NCBI RefSeq assembly: GCF_022539665.2
Contig: NC_081331.1
Span: 4,312,501 to 4,376,500, forward strand
Length of the DNA: 64,000 nt
Reading direction: 5' to 3'
Source of the DNA: Daphnia carinata
Taxonomy: Eukaryota > Arthropoda > Branchiopoda > Diplostraca > Daphniidae
Below are positions 12,975 to 26,700 of the stretch, piece by piece. Numbering within the stretch: position 1 is the stretch's first letter; each line of letters opens with the position of its first letter. The notes beneath the pieces were generated by a model. It was not told where the DNA came from and ran no database searches. It was given only the letters and a program-made list of their open reading frames with translations. The position numbers were made by a program, and so were the translations under genes.

Positions 12975-15900
12975 AACCAAAAAAAAAGGGGGGGTCCCCT
13001 TTTCGTGCCGCCTATGTGTAACAACACGCTCTTTCACCACTACGTTCTATTTGCGGCTTCGTGTGTAGAAGAAGGGCCCAGCCCTATAGGGCAGCATGTT
13101 GTTTCTGAGTTTCTTGCTAATGTTTGGATTCTCGGTACTCGGCTTGGAGGTCTGGTGAGTAGACGACCCCATGTCGTGCATGACGTCGACGCCTCATGCG
13201 CGACCGACATTGTACAATTGTTCCAAGGCAACAGCGTCTTTTCCACGTTTCGTTTTTTTCTCGCGAATTATTGGTACATGCCGTCTTATCGCTTTTACTC
13301 CATTCGTAGAAATCAATTAGAGTTTGCATTTTCTACAAGACGGGAAGTTGCGCTAACCTCTCTGTACTTGATGCTCACGCAATTTTATTTTCCCCCCGTT
13401 TTTTTTTTTCTGTTATATTTGTCTTTAGCGCAATTATAGCCGCCGGGCATGGATTTGTGGCATTTCGTGGTATCCGGCACTGCGTGTGTATTTATTATAT
13501 ATTTTTTTTATTATCATCGTTGCGTGGAAACGGCGGTTGGTGGTATCATCAGCGATATAAACATCCTTTGGTTCGTTTGGTTAACATTGTTATACTTTCG
13601 GGTCGGCGACGTCTATTAACGTCCTTTGAAGCTTTCATCTTACATCGACCTAGCTCCTAGCTATACGTGGCCTCTAGCTGATCCCGATCCGGTTCCAGGG
13701 AAAACATCCTGAATGGAAGTGGAACTTTTTTTTCCACTTTGGTTTTGTTTTTGTTTGTTTTTTTACCTTGTTTAGAATTATGATTCTAAATCCATTTCTC
13801 TCGCGACTTGTATGGAGGACGTATGTTAATATAGGGGATTTCCCATTTCACTTTCGAACCATAACTCACGACCGTTCACTTTAAAAGAGAAGGCCGGTTC
13901 CGCGAAGAAATGCTAATAAAAAATAAAAGAACCGCTACTGCAAACACCACCATCTGTTGTTTTGATGCAACACAATGGTTGAAATCAAAATTTAAAAAAA
14001 AAAAAAAGGATAAATAAGATAAGCCTAAGGGGAATTTTCTAAAACTTCGTAATGATTCACATTTTTGCTTTTGTTCAGTGTCGCTTTTAAAGAGAAAAGA
14101 TGGGGAATACACTCACGTACGCCTTCACTTTGTCTCGTGAACGGGAGAAAGCAGGCTATTCTTCCTTTTCATCGTCATTACGAAAGCGTTAGATAAATGG
14201 CCGCAAGAGTGCTGTTAGCATGTTACAGCGCCATCTTTACGTCAGTTCGTTCAACAAAAATTGCTGCCATTGAATTTGGGGTTTTCCGCCGCTTTTTTTC
14301 ACGCGGTCAGTTTCTTACGTATGGCACGCGGACCATTCGTTGGCGTAATGGTCTGTTATTTAATTGAAACGGATTTTTTTTTTTAAAATCATTTACCATT
14401 TTTTTTTGTTTATCAGCCAAACGAATTTTTTATTTAATCCGCTAAATCAGAAGAACGATGCAACTTTCTACATTCTAAGGTTGCTCGGCCGGCATAATCG
14501 TTTTTGCATATATGGCGTCATCGCTGTGACGGAAGGTCGTGATAACAAAACATTTGCTGACATCATATTGACCATGTCTTTCCTTTTTTTTTTTTTTTTT
14601 TTTTGCCCGCATTTGCTTTGGAAATCTTTCGACATGTGCGCCTATTTCGGTAGTGATCCAGCACGATGACGATATGCCTCTCTATACATGGATCGGAAAC
14701 TAGTTTACGCGTCAAATGATAATTTTCACCTTTGCTCCACATGCGCACAAATAGCAACAATAGAAAGGCACTTTTTTTTTTTTGAAATTTTGTTTATTGT
14801 TTTGTTTTCTTTTATAATTGCAATTCAGAAAACGTGATTATATTCGATTAGCTGAGCATTTGGCTTTCTCACCTTGTACGTTTTTTTTTTCTGCTGATAT
14901 TTCCTCTATCGCATTCTCTAAAAGGCCAACAGGTTTCTCTCCAATCTGTTCATAATGACGACTCTATCCTGGAAGTAGGTTGATTGATCGTTGTCGCAAA
15001 AAAAGAAAAATAATTTCAAAGAACCAACTCGAAACATAAAACCCAGTTTTTTGTTTTGCTCTTCATGCATGTTACATAAAATGCTTAATCATTTACTAGA
15101 CAGTTAGCCGAAAGGCGTGACAGATTGAGAAGAAACGGAACAAAAAGATACCCACATAACAGAGACTTGAAGATACGCTAAGATTCTGATTACGTTACAC
15201 CGTTTATAATACGAACAGAGAGCGAATGCAGAGATAATGGGTCGCGGGGGGGGGGGGATGCAAATGTCCTATCAAATAAAGATACTAAAAGGCCTGTGAT
15301 TTTAAAAAATGTGTTAAGACTTGAAGTACCATTACTTCCTTGTTGTTTTTGTTTGTTTTTGTTTGTTTTTTTTTTGCAAAATGCGCCCGTTCCTTTCTTT
15401 ACAGGCAAACATACCGCGCACCGCCCGGCTTTATTTTTATTTACACCTACGTATCTAATTGGAAATGTTTTCGGCACACAGTGGCTTTACAATATACATT
15501 TGCGTGTGTGTGCGTTTGTGTTTGCTTGTGTTTAAGGTCCTCACTACGCAGTCACGTAGCGCAGTTTTCACTGGAATCTAAACACAAACAAATTTATTAT
15601 TTATTTTTGAAATTTTTCATCTGATCATCGCAGCGCCAAACCGGCCAGCAGCGTTTGCAATGGTTTCTTTTTTTTTTTTTTTTTTTTTTTTCTATTAAAG
15701 CCGTTCGTTTTTTATTGTTTTTTCTTGGAAATCGAACATACCGTCGTATTTTCGGCGCAGAAAGGAAATGCAATGTGTGTTTTGCTTCTTTGTTTACACG
15801 GGAACGAACCAGGACGGTTTAAAAATAAAAGCATCAGAAACTGCGAAGCGACTGACGCGTGCCCAACTACGTTTCTTGTTTAAAATACTGAATTCAAAAA

Positions 15901-16814
15901 GGCTTTTAACGGACCCAAAGAAAGAGTAGCATGAAGTAGCGCACTCGATCGTCCGCTAGATGTTGTTACGAGTGCTATGTTAATTCTTTTCAAATATTCT
16001 TGCTTGTTTTTTTTTTTTTGGCAGTTCTCGGTGAACACACGATTACACGAGAGGCCAAAACAAAGAATCAATTTGCTTATTCACGTCAAGTGTTTGTGTT
16101 TCGCGGCATTTTACTTCGTTTCATTTTGACCTTCCCACTATATTGCGATGGCCGTTGAATGACTTTCAAAGGCTGCAAATCGATGCTTCATTGCCGGAAT
16201 TGACGAACGTTTAGCTCTTGTTTTGTCTGCCTCTGAAAATGTGCAATCTCATTTGACCGTCTTCGTCTACTGTCTGAATTTTTCAGCGATTCATCGTCAG
16301 TTTAGTAGACGTCTGCTTTGTCGTTAGCGGCACCTCTAGACACGTCAAGAAACACACGAAAGCAATCACATTTTTGAAAAAAAAAAAAAAAAAAATTAAA
16401 ATAATAAAAACACGGGGATACATCATTTTCAATCAGAATCGTTTTTTGTTTAAGGACAAGGGAAATTCAACCGGGAACCGTTACGTACTTGCCGTAAGGT
16501 TCCTCCAACACGTGCAATTCTCGTTCAATCAATATTCATAGACAATCAAAAGTTTTTCAATTTAAAAAAACAAATCATATCCAGCAGTTCCACGGCCGTT
16601 TTTGTTTTTTTTGTCTTTTGGTTTCTCTCTCATTATTCACTTTTACCTGCGTAAAGGTGGACACGATCGAAGGGTTTTCCTTCCGCAAGACAATAAGAAA
16701 AGAAAAAAAAAAATGTCGATTAATAAAATCAAATGGAAGACCACGAAAGAAAAAAATGGTGATTTGTTTTGTACACGCATAATTTTTGTTTGATGTTTTT
16801 CGCTCTTTCCGTTT
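11285..16814. other. Intergenic, no gene seen
   Basis: About 5.5 kb upstream of the Spätzle-like gene and downstream of the Gln-rich gene. It contains many T/A runs (for example near 15668-15690 and 16378-16395) and one AAC microsatellite. Open frames are short, and I found no recognisable domain or splice-consistent exon chain on either strand. Enhancers may lie here but cannot be read by eye. Confidence 0.55.
12932..12974. repeat. (AAC)n microsatellite
   Basis: About 14 tandem AAC units, ended by a short interruption and an A-run. The open poly-Thr frame through it is a by-product of the repeat. Confidence 0.95.
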
Positions 16815-18909
16815 CTACGCAAATGGAGGATATTTTGGGAATAGCAAATTTTGATCGTTCGTATCCGTTTGCAACGGAAGGATGCCGGCATTGTTGACGC
16901 CTGCGTTATTGTCCGTCAACGGCGAAACGGGCACAGGGCCGCTAGGTTGTCGTGTCGTGGTCATTCCACCTCGGAAAACGGGAGCCGAAGGGTCGCCCGA
17001 TGATGCGCTCGCAGCCGGAGCAATCGGGGTAGGTGTAGTTGGTGGCGTGCTGGTGGCCGGAGTTATAAATGTCGCCACTGTCGTTGTCGTCTGCTGCTGT
17101 TGTTGCAGTTGTTGTTGCTGCTGTTGCTGTAGTTGTTGTTGCTGCTGTTGCTGTAGTTGTTGTTGCTGTAGTTGTTGTTGTTGTTGTTGTTGTTGTTGTT
17201 GGGGAAATTGCTGAGGGGGTTGTTGCAAGTTTTGCAATTGTTGAGGCTCCTGAATTGGAACGACTGGACGAGGCACTTGCGGCTCTTGAGGTGCAACGGG
17301 AGCCGGACGAGGAATCTGAGTCACTTGCGCAGCTTGCTGTTGTTGAGCTGGAGGTTGAGTGAACTGCTGGGCAGGCCTTGGCTGTTGCGGTTGCGGCTGC
17401 TGGAACAATTGTTGAGGCTGGCGAACAGGTTGACTTAACTGCGGCGGTTGTGTAAACTGCTGCTGCTGCTCCAGAAAAGAAAAAAAAAGCCAATCAGATT
17501 TTAAAAATGTAATCGATTTTTTGGGGACAAAAAAACAAAACAAACACGTGGCCCGATAAGGCCGATGAAATATTTTTAAAAAATTGTGATGTGCGTGGTT
17601 TTATACTTGCGGTTGTGTTGGCCGCTGGTTCGGTGGACGGAAACCGCCTTGTTGTTGCTGAGCCGGAGCCGGTTGTCTGAACGGCTGCTGAAGTGGCGCT
17701 GGCTGCGCCGGGCGTGCTGGTTGCTGTTGCTGGACAGGAAATTGTGGACGGACCGGTTGTGTCGGCTGTTGAAACTGGGCTGGTTGCCTGAATTGTTGGG
17801 GGAAAGTTTGCTGTCGAAATGGTGGCTGCGTTACCTGTTGCTATATAAACACACAGGCAAAACTTTCAATTAATCTGCGTAATCCATCGTCTTATTGCTT
17901 CTGGAATCGACAAAAGATAACGAAAGTTTTACACGCCCAATTTGCTAAATTAAAATTTTCTTTTTCAAAAAATAATAATAATAAAACAGTTCATTTGCAT
18001 TTCAAATTAGCCAATGGAATTGCTTTTTATTTTGTTTACCTGCTGTGCCGTCGGCTGTCTGAATGGCTGTTGTGCCAGTTGGGCTTGTTGCCGTGTTTGC
18101 CTCACTTGCTCGGCCATCGCTTGAAACGGCCTGGACGGCTGCTGTTGGAACGGCCGTTGCGGTCGTTGGACATTAAAAATCTGGCCGGGCAATTGTTGTT
18201 GGCGAGGCACCCTGAACTGCGCTTCTTGTTGTTGCTGTTGAAATACTTGCTGGAACGGAGGGAAACGCTGGAACTGGGCCAAGCTCTCGCTCGCCAATAA
18301 GATGACCAGCACCGACAGCATCACTTTCGATTTTCCCTAACAATCAAGAAATCATATCGTTAAAACACAACATAAGGGACCCTCTTTTTTCTTTTGTTTT
18401 TTTTTTTACTTAAGATTTCGGATTCGTCGTAAGAGCTTATGCTAATAGGGTTTTGATGTAGCCTTGAAAAATGGCTCGATGTCTTGATTACCATCCGTCA
18501 TTACGAAAACAAGAGAAAAGATAGTCAAGGTTGAGAATAGCGGAGATGGGCACATTGCACAGGTTTTTTTTTTTGTCTATGTTGCTCATTTCTCTTGTTT
18601 CCCCTCCGTAGCGCATACATCACTGCGTATCCGTGAAATGAAGAACCACTATCCATCATGCAAATGACAGGGTTTTTCTGCCCTTTCTGCTGACGACCTT
18701 ATAGACCTCCACTGTACGGTTAGGGATTCTTTTTGAGAAGTTTAAACAAAACGAAAAAAAAAAAAACGTCTGCCCCTTCATTTTTCAAAAGCCACGACTA
18801 CCCTCACGTTTCCTCTCGTTTTTTTTCTTTTATATTTTTTGTTTCTTTTTGAATCCATACATGCCGAAAAAAACAAAACAACAACAACCCAGGACACATC
18901 ATCAATATT

Positions 18910-18941
<32 letters not shown>

Positions 18942-20466
18942 GTTTAGTTTTGTATTTTAAAAAATTCAATGAAGTTAGGGGAAACTTTGTGTGCGCCCAC
19001 ACAACGAAAAAGTTCGGTTTAGAAAAGAACGACTCCAACGGCGACTTGTCAAAAATAAAAAAAGGTCAATAAATAAAATAAAAAAAAAAAATAAAATAAA
19101 TTGAAAATCGAAAGCGAAACGAAAGAAAAAGTTTTCGTCGTGTCCTTGCCCTTCTTTTGCTTTTCATTTCTCTATCTCGTTTTTATACATCCGCGCCGAC
19201 AGCTTACGACTCTGAAATAGCGTTGGCAAAAAACAAGCCCCAAAGCTTACACTATGTAACGTCCACGCGTGATTTTTTTTTTCCTTTTTCACTACCACCA
19301 GTCAAAACGTGACTGCACACTTTGGAACAAATTCAAGCCCTAAAAAAAAAAAAAAAAAATTTGAAATCGAGAAAAAAATTACACGGCACTAAGAAGCGCT
19401 CTTCGTAAACGAACGATATATATTTTGAGAGGACTTGTCGACAAGCACGACATGGCGTAGTCTATCATACGTTGTTGAAACATAAATATAGAACGTGCAC
19501 TAACCTTTAAAAGCCTCTCAAATTTTTTTTTTTTTTTTTGCCATTTAAACTTTAAGACAAAAGAAACACGTTGAAATGGGAAACCTGTCGTATGGGATTC
19601 GTCGTCGTTCATCATTATCAATGCCTTTCACCCTTTTGTGCTGGACTGAGTCCGTTTTGTTGCGCACTTAATGTAACGGGTCACCCGTTAAAAAAAAAAA
19701 AAAAAAGATCTGCGCGTTTTCTTGTGCGATGCTTCGGCCAGCTGGCAACGTGACAATAGAAATCAGCCGTTTGGCCAGCTCTCTTTCACCCCGAATAAGT
19801 AGTAGCTATAGATGCTATATAGTGTAGTGAGAGCTAAAACTATAGAGCTCCGCTCTTGTGCGTCTAACGCAACTTCGGGCGGCTTCTCGCTTTCACCCGA
19901 CCGCATCCGACAGCAGGGACTTGTTGGAAAGCATTTTTTTCTTCTTTCTTTCTTTCTTTCTTATTGTGTAGTCAGTCATTTTTGTTACAATTATTAGTAG
20001 TTGTTTTTTGTGTTTTTTTTTTTGTAGAAAAGACAACAATTCGTCAATAAATTAAGTACGCGCAATTCTTGCGGGAAATTTTGAACAAAAAAAAAACTTG
20101 TTTTCGTTTCGTGAGTTGTTTTTCGTAATGTTTTAATAGGTAGACCACAACGAGACAGTGTTCGAACCTATAAGGAAAAAGAAAAAAAAAGATGAGTTGC
20201 GTAAATGGCTCGACTGGCTCGGATATTTATTCTTCACGCTTTTTTGTGTTACGTACGCGCACACATTTCGCGTGCCATAGTTTCAATTAATGTGTCTATA
20301 CAGACGCGGATATTTTCGGTTACAGGCCGTTAAATTCTTCTCTTTTTTTTTTTATCTATCGCTCGCGTGTTTTCATTTTTTTTTTTTTTTTTAACCGCTT
20401 CGTTTTTTATATTTTTTACGAGTTGCCTCTGTGTATCTCCTCCGCATTTTATGTATTGCTCATTTT

Positions 20467-20501
<35 letters not shown>

Positions 20502-23156
20502 GCGGTGAAGAACGAGAACTTAAAAAACTTCGCCATACATTTTCCTCATTCTTAGCAATCGATTCGCCAGCTTTGTTGGCGAAACGTATGCATTTAGCGT
20601 GTCCTGTGTTAATGCGTCTAGTACATGTCGCAATGGTCGATGCGTTGGGTACATTGTTTGCTGCTTTTAAGTCTTTCCTCGGACGGATTAACTTTTGCTT
20701 TCTTTGTCGAACAGATCTTTCTAGGGCAGTAGGTGGTATTAGTTATCATAATTGCGTATTAGGTTTATTTTCTCCCCCCCCCCCCCTTCTTGTCTTGTAC
20801 GCTTTAAATTGCTAAGCACAGCCAAGGCCGTGTTGAATTTTCCGGTGCGCTGTGCTGATGTGCTGTCTAATAAGTACATTTAAAGACGCCTATGTGGCAA
20901 ACATAGACGATGGGGGAGGCCGGCTAATAGGCAGGTGTGCACAGGTGAAGGCCGCGGCTGCCTTAAGCAGCGGTTCACCATCATTAAAATAGCCACGGAG
21001 AAAAAACAACGCAAGCCCTACCAACACGACCGCCGCGTTTTACTCAACGACCTTTTCGTTTTTTTTCCCAATTAGTTATCTTTCCCTTTCTCACCAGAAA
21101 ATTACTAATGAAACTTCCGTCAAAACGCATTTTCGTTAGGGAAAAAACGTTCATTTTTTTTCCCCTTCTTTCTGGAGAATGAAAGAAAACAAATTTTTTT
21201 TTTTTTTTTTTTTAAATGTGACGTAGGTCAAGACATCTAATAAAATAGCGAACTTATTTTGTTTTTGAAATAGAACATCGCTTGAATATGTTACACATTA
21301 CATCATTTGCTTTCTCTAAGAAATGCGTGTCTCTCTTGTTTCTCTGTGTGTTTGGCCATTTTCTTTTCTGTTAACGGCCCATCAACAGCAAAGGACGACT
21401 TTTTTTTTTTTTTTTACCTTATTCAGCACGAAATCAGGTGCGTCCTCGTGTGGCACCGCCAAAAAGAAAACAAAAAAGTCTCGTTTTCTCTCGTTCTTGT
21501 GCGTGTGTGTGCGTGTGTCGCCCGAAAAGAGAGAGAGACTCTTCGGCACCTGACAACAAGAAATTCTGCCTCGGATGACAAAAAGAAAATCAAAGCTGTA
21601 AACATGTGTGTTCGAATCCAATTAATTCCAATGACACGCGCAAGTTTTTTTGTTTTTTTTTTTCTTTCTTTCTTTCTTTCGATAACATACTAATCTTAAC
21701 AGCGGTTACCCTTCTACGTACATTTAACGCGGATTGTTAGGGGAAAGCGAAAATTACACGTTTATTAGCGAAAGGGGATTTTTTTTTCCTCAAAACTGCG
21801 GCTGGGGTCTCATTTTGTTTTACAAAAGAACGGAGCCCAACGGGCGGAAAAAATAAACACACATACGTCACTTCTTTCGCTTCCGAATTTGAAACAGAAA
21901 AAAAAAAAAAAAAAAAAAAAGAAGAGAAAGACAAGCAAAGGTAGAGAGCGAGATATTATAGCATTTCTTTCACAAACAGGTTTTTGCGTGTTTGTCTCGA
22001 GGGGCGGTCTATACACACGGACTGCTATGGCCAACGGTTTTTGGCGCCGGTTTTTCTTCTTCTTTCGTGAGACATCGCCACCACTTTCTACGCACACCAC
22101 ACGTATACGGCACACACACACATGTATATGCATTTATACGCTAAATATATGCTGAAACGGCTGCGGCTACTACCGTAGACTATATAATGTGAGATGTCGG
22201 GACAAGATGAAGAGACCGCTCCCGGAGAAACGGGGAGAAAGGCAAAACAGAAAAGAGAAAGATGTTTTGCGGTGCTGCTACTTTACACGAAAGGTGATTG
22301 CCGGCTAGTTGAATGTAGGGAATTTTTGGAACAAGCGGGGAAAAGATGGAATAACAATTTCGATTTTTAGTCGACAGGAAATAGCGATCGAAAAAAAAAA
22401 AGAAGAAAACGTTCACATGTACAGCGGATGAAAGATCAATCAGCCATAAAAATCGGATCGTGTATCAAATACCCTTGAACGTTTCTTCCTTTTTGTAAAC
22501 TTTTTTTTTTTTCCCGGCAGTCAGAAATCAATACGAAGCGCATTTAAAAAAAAAAGAAAAGAAAACGAGAATCGTTTCCTGATAAACCTGTGAGGCGTTT
22601 AATTTTCCTGTTTTTTTTTTGTTTTATTTCTTTTTTTTTCTAATTCATTTCTTTTTCAACCTAACTTTTTTTTTTTTTTTTTATCTATACGGTGTCTTAA
22701 TGGAAAACCGGCCGCTTTGAAGTGCCTATCTTGACACAACGCCGAATATTTCATTTCCTTCTTTGTTTTTGTTTTTTTTCTATTTACAACGGCCAAAATT
22801 TTTTATGGTTTGGAATCAATGACCGCGCGATGTGTAAATTCTTGAATTTATTTATTTTTTCTCTCCTTTAATTGCTTCTTTGTCCTCTGATTCCCAATCA
22901 CCCACCTGTCGAATTTGTTTTTCTTTTCGCACAGGGGAAAGAATTACAAAAAAAAAAAATTAAAAATGCTAATCACGTAGACGACTGCTTGTCATGCAAT
23001 GCGATCCTTAAGGTTAATTGAACACTGTCAGGTGTACCTTTAAAGAAATTCTATTTTCGCAGTTGGGTTATAGGCACTTTCGACCTTCAAAATAAATTGA
23101 ACTCACCACAGATAGAAAAAGACTAGCGAAATCAAACTTACCCATGGGAATGCCAT
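16815..23156 (-). CDS. Secreted glutamine-rich protein
   Basis: Four coding exons: 23156-23142, 18336-18040, 17840-17607 and 17468-16815, all joined in phase 0, about 399 residues. Exon 1 is Met-Ala-Phe-Pro-Trp before GTAAGT. The first intron is about 4.8 kb. Exon 2 completes a signal peptide (MAFPWGKSKVMLSVLVILL, then ASESLAQ). The mature protein is almost entirely Gln/Pro/Arg-rich (motifs such as QPFRQP, RPFQQQ, QFTQPP) and includes an uninterrupted polyglutamine segment. The tail is Thr/Ser/Pro-rich and ends KYPPFA. No known domain is visible. A structural or matrix role is a guess from composition. The exon-4 acceptor sits in a CAG run, so NAGNAG-type wobble of one Gln is likely. The first exon is assigned because it is the only nearby ATG-donor that joins in frame to give a normal signal peptide. 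Confidence 0.78.
17091..17202 (-). repeat. CAG/CAA polyglutamine-coding repeat
   Basis: A mixed CAG/CAA tract on the minus strand encodes most of the longest polyglutamine block of the Gln-rich protein. The plus-strand poly-Cys and poly-Val frames across it are shadows. Confidence 0.9.
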
Positions 23157-23665
23157 GTTGAATTAAATAATGATGCGCTTTTTGAGAGGAAGGGGGACCC
23201 GATTTGCGGCGGCAAGTTTGATTGATTCAAATGGAAAACCACCAAAGTCGAAGAGAATGCGGTTTAATGAGCAAAACAAAAATGTGCGTGTCTTTTATGT
23301 GCAGCTGTTTATTACAGAAGGCACTGTCGTAACACTTGAAAACATCACATCACATAAAAAATAAACCCGAAGACAAACAAATGAAGCGCGTCCGCTTTTA
23401 ATTTCAGTCCCGGCTGTCGATTTTTTTTTTTTTTTTTTGCTTAACCGGACCAAACAAAGCAGCAGATGTTTTCTTTGGTGCCGATGAATCGTGAAAAAAG
23501 ATCTCTGCGCCCGAAGAATGGAACACTAATAGCGACGCCAACTGGAACACGGACACATATAAAACAGAGGAGGAGAGCACCTTTGTGAATAATTTTTGAA
23601 TATTGGCCTTTTTAGCGATAAACTGGCAGGGCCACCAGTGCTGTGGCCAGCGTATGTGAAACGAG

Positions 23666-23701
23666 TGAGCCCGGCCGTGTTTCTTTCTGTGCGGGTATAT
23701 A
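23666..23701 (-). promoter_or_regulatory. Putative core promoter of the Gln-rich gene
   Basis: On the minus strand TATATA occupies 23701-23696 and TCACT has its A at 23666, 35 bp downstream. It lies about 510 bp upstream of the ATG at 23156. The same TATA/TCA spacing is seen at the other two secreted-protein genes. Confidence 0.35.
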
Positions 23702-26700
23702 GTGGCCCAGCCAGTCTAAGCCCAGGCTTCTCTCAGTCAGTGAACTTTCACTCTCTGTTGGCGATGGCCAAGTCTCTGGAAAAAAAAAAAGAAAAAGGAA
23801 AGAGAGAGAGAGGAAGAAAAGGGGCGGGAGAAGAAGAAAAAGGTGGACAAGAAAAAGGTGTATATCTGCAAAGAAACAAACTAAACTTTACGCCAGTATT
23901 GACGGAGGAGGACAGCTGGCCAACATCAAACCACTGACGGAATAAAAATACCTGAAAACTATTCACGTTATTTTTTTTTTGTTTTTTTTTTTTATATTAT
24001 TTTAACGGAACACATATCGAATAGATGTAAGAAAGCGAAGAGGACAGTAGCCCCAGCAAAAACCCAAAAAGTTCGACCTTGGCAAAGGCCTTCCAATCAG
24101 ACTGCAGTTGTGGGATGGAAAATCCAGTAAAGAGTTGTTGTACACGTGAACCCTGCGCCTATATGAAGCTCGACCTTTTTTTTTTTATATATACATTCAA
24201 CTCTCATTTGTAGCTCAGCCTTTTCTGTTTATATCTTTTTTTTTTTTTTAACAATGGTCAGGTTCTTCTTATTTAGTTCTATTTTTTTGTCCTATCTTTA
24301 TGAGGTTATTCCTCCCGTGTTGCGCTTGTGTCTCTGATTTGAATTCATTAAATTTTGTTTTTATGAATTCATTCCTTTAAAGCTAAAGTTTTGAAAAAAT
24401 GAAGCAACCAGGCCAAAACATAGAGCGTGACCTTGCCGTTGGACCGTAACAATTGACGAGGCACATACCCTCTGATGTTCGTGCTCAACATTTACCGTCA
24501 TAACCAGTTTTTTTCCGTTGTTGTCGTTACATCGCCTAGAAGTCTATCGCTTTGCTATTGGATGATGGAAATGAAAATTCGGGCCGTCTCTCCGGTCGAT
24601 GGCCTTTGAGCGTCTTCTCTACTGCCTCTCCCGTTAAAAAAAAAAAAAAAACATTCCTCGACTTGTTTCTTAAGAGTTTTTTTCGTTGTTTTTTCTTTTT
24701 TAGCTTCTGTGTTATGTCGTTTGTTTGTTTTATTTATTTTTTTCTATTTCTCTCGACTTGAAAATCGACTTAACAGGGGCGATTTGATGGAAAGCTGATT
24801 AGAAATCACGTGTATGTGTGTCCCCTTTGTTTCTCTTGCTAGCTCCTATCCTACTCTCCTTGATGGCCCATCAATCGTTGGTGTACCTTGACAGGTATGC
24901 AGCCAGCAGCCTGTCGTGCACTATACGTCTGTATATAACACACACGTGTGTGTGTGTCTAAGAAAAGAAGGGGGGTTCTACGCATAAACGCTCACCGCTA
25001 GGTGACATCAACTTCAAAGGCCTCTTTTCACTTTCCATTCGACTGAGATCGAATTGTTCATTCTATTTATGCAGACGCACAAGTCCGACATAACTCTTGT
25101 GCGCTTTAAATAGACTGACGTACTACGCCTTTATTCACAATACACCTAGTAAATCAATTTATCGTTGAATGGAGTTCAGTAAGAGAGGGTCGCCATCAGT
25201 AAAGATCCGGTGTGTCAGGGGGGGGGGGGGGGACTAGGGTTCGGCTGTTGTCGAAATGTATGTGCGTATGGACATGAAAAGGAAAGTGGTGTACATGTCG
25301 GACCGATCTTATAGCAGAGGGGGGTTTGCTATACGACAGCCCGTCCAAAATGAAGATAAAGAGAGGGAAAGAAAAAAGCCGGCGCCAGTGGTATATTTAT
25401 ATATGTATACGTACCACGTACAATAACGTATCCGTATCGCTATATATGGGGCTATATACGTACACATCCCGAAAGACGGTCTATCCGTAACAGATTGTTT
25501 TGTGTCTTATTTTTTTTTCCCTTTTGGGTGGGGGTCCAAATCTTTTTGAATCGTTTTTTTTTTCTTGCCTCTCAAAACGTACTTATTGAGGACCTAGATG
25601 TGACCCCGAAAATACAAACAGAGACTGTCTTCACTGAAAATGGAAACGGAAATTTACAAAACACTCTTTGCTATTTTGCTTTTTAGAATAATTCTTTAAG
25701 TTTACGTCGACAAGAACTCGTCACTTGTTATAGCTCACATTTCTTCTTTTTTTTTTTTTGTCCACACGAATATTGTCGTCGCGTGAGTACAAACATCAAC
25801 AGTGGATGCAAACATGGGCGGGGAGCAGCACTCCAGTGTTCCATTATTTTCTATCCGGCACGCATGACCCCACATTCATATACTACACTCATCTCCATCA
25901 TCCCATTTCACGATCAACATTTATTTCTTTTCTCACTCTCGCCATATATCAAGTTGGAACGCTGCACGTCACGCTGATGACTTTCAATCATCCGCACGAT
26001 GGCCTTGTGTACGCCATTTTTATTTATACACGTCTGCCGATGTAACGTGTCAATCTAGGCATCGCTTTTACTTTCGCATTTTTCATGCATATAACTTTCT
26101 GTGAGAACAACTCATTAACCGATTTGAAATGCGACGAAACAAAAAATTATGAAAGTTTCTTGATTTTTCTCGTGTTTTATCGTTTCAAAATTAAACCTCT
26201 AATTGTACTATATTTGCTGGCCATTCCACGAAAATGCGGGTTTTATTTTTGAGTACCATAACTGGATTGCGACAGTTTTCTTGTGCTCCTTTTTTTTTTT
26301 TGCAGCTATTCCAAAAGATAAGCAGACGGCACGGTCTCGTGAGTCATCGTCGTGACAAGTTTGACTCTTGTAGTCTTTCACCCGTTTCTAGTTCGTTCTT
26401 TTCCCAAGTCCAGTGCTGTGGTGTCCAGCACGTTAGTTACGCACGCCTTTCATTGTCGTCGACTGGATCAATCGCTCGTTTTTTTTGAATCAACTGCCCG
26501 TAACGTAATGGTATTACACGACATACCTTGACCAACATTCAAATTTTCAAATGAAGGAGCGGGAAATCAAATAAGAGTCTTCCTTTTTGAGGAAAGAATC
26601 ACAACAACAAAGCTAGACCTTGTGACCTTCCAAGTCCATCCATACAAGAGCGACCTTCCAGCTCTTCACACACACAAAAAAAAAAACAGAGATGAATTCA

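Noticed and set aside
16882-17438. Plus-strand poly-Cys, poly-Val and poly-Leu frames
   Set aside because: These are antisense or shifted readings of the CAG/CAA tract of the minus-strand Gln-rich gene.
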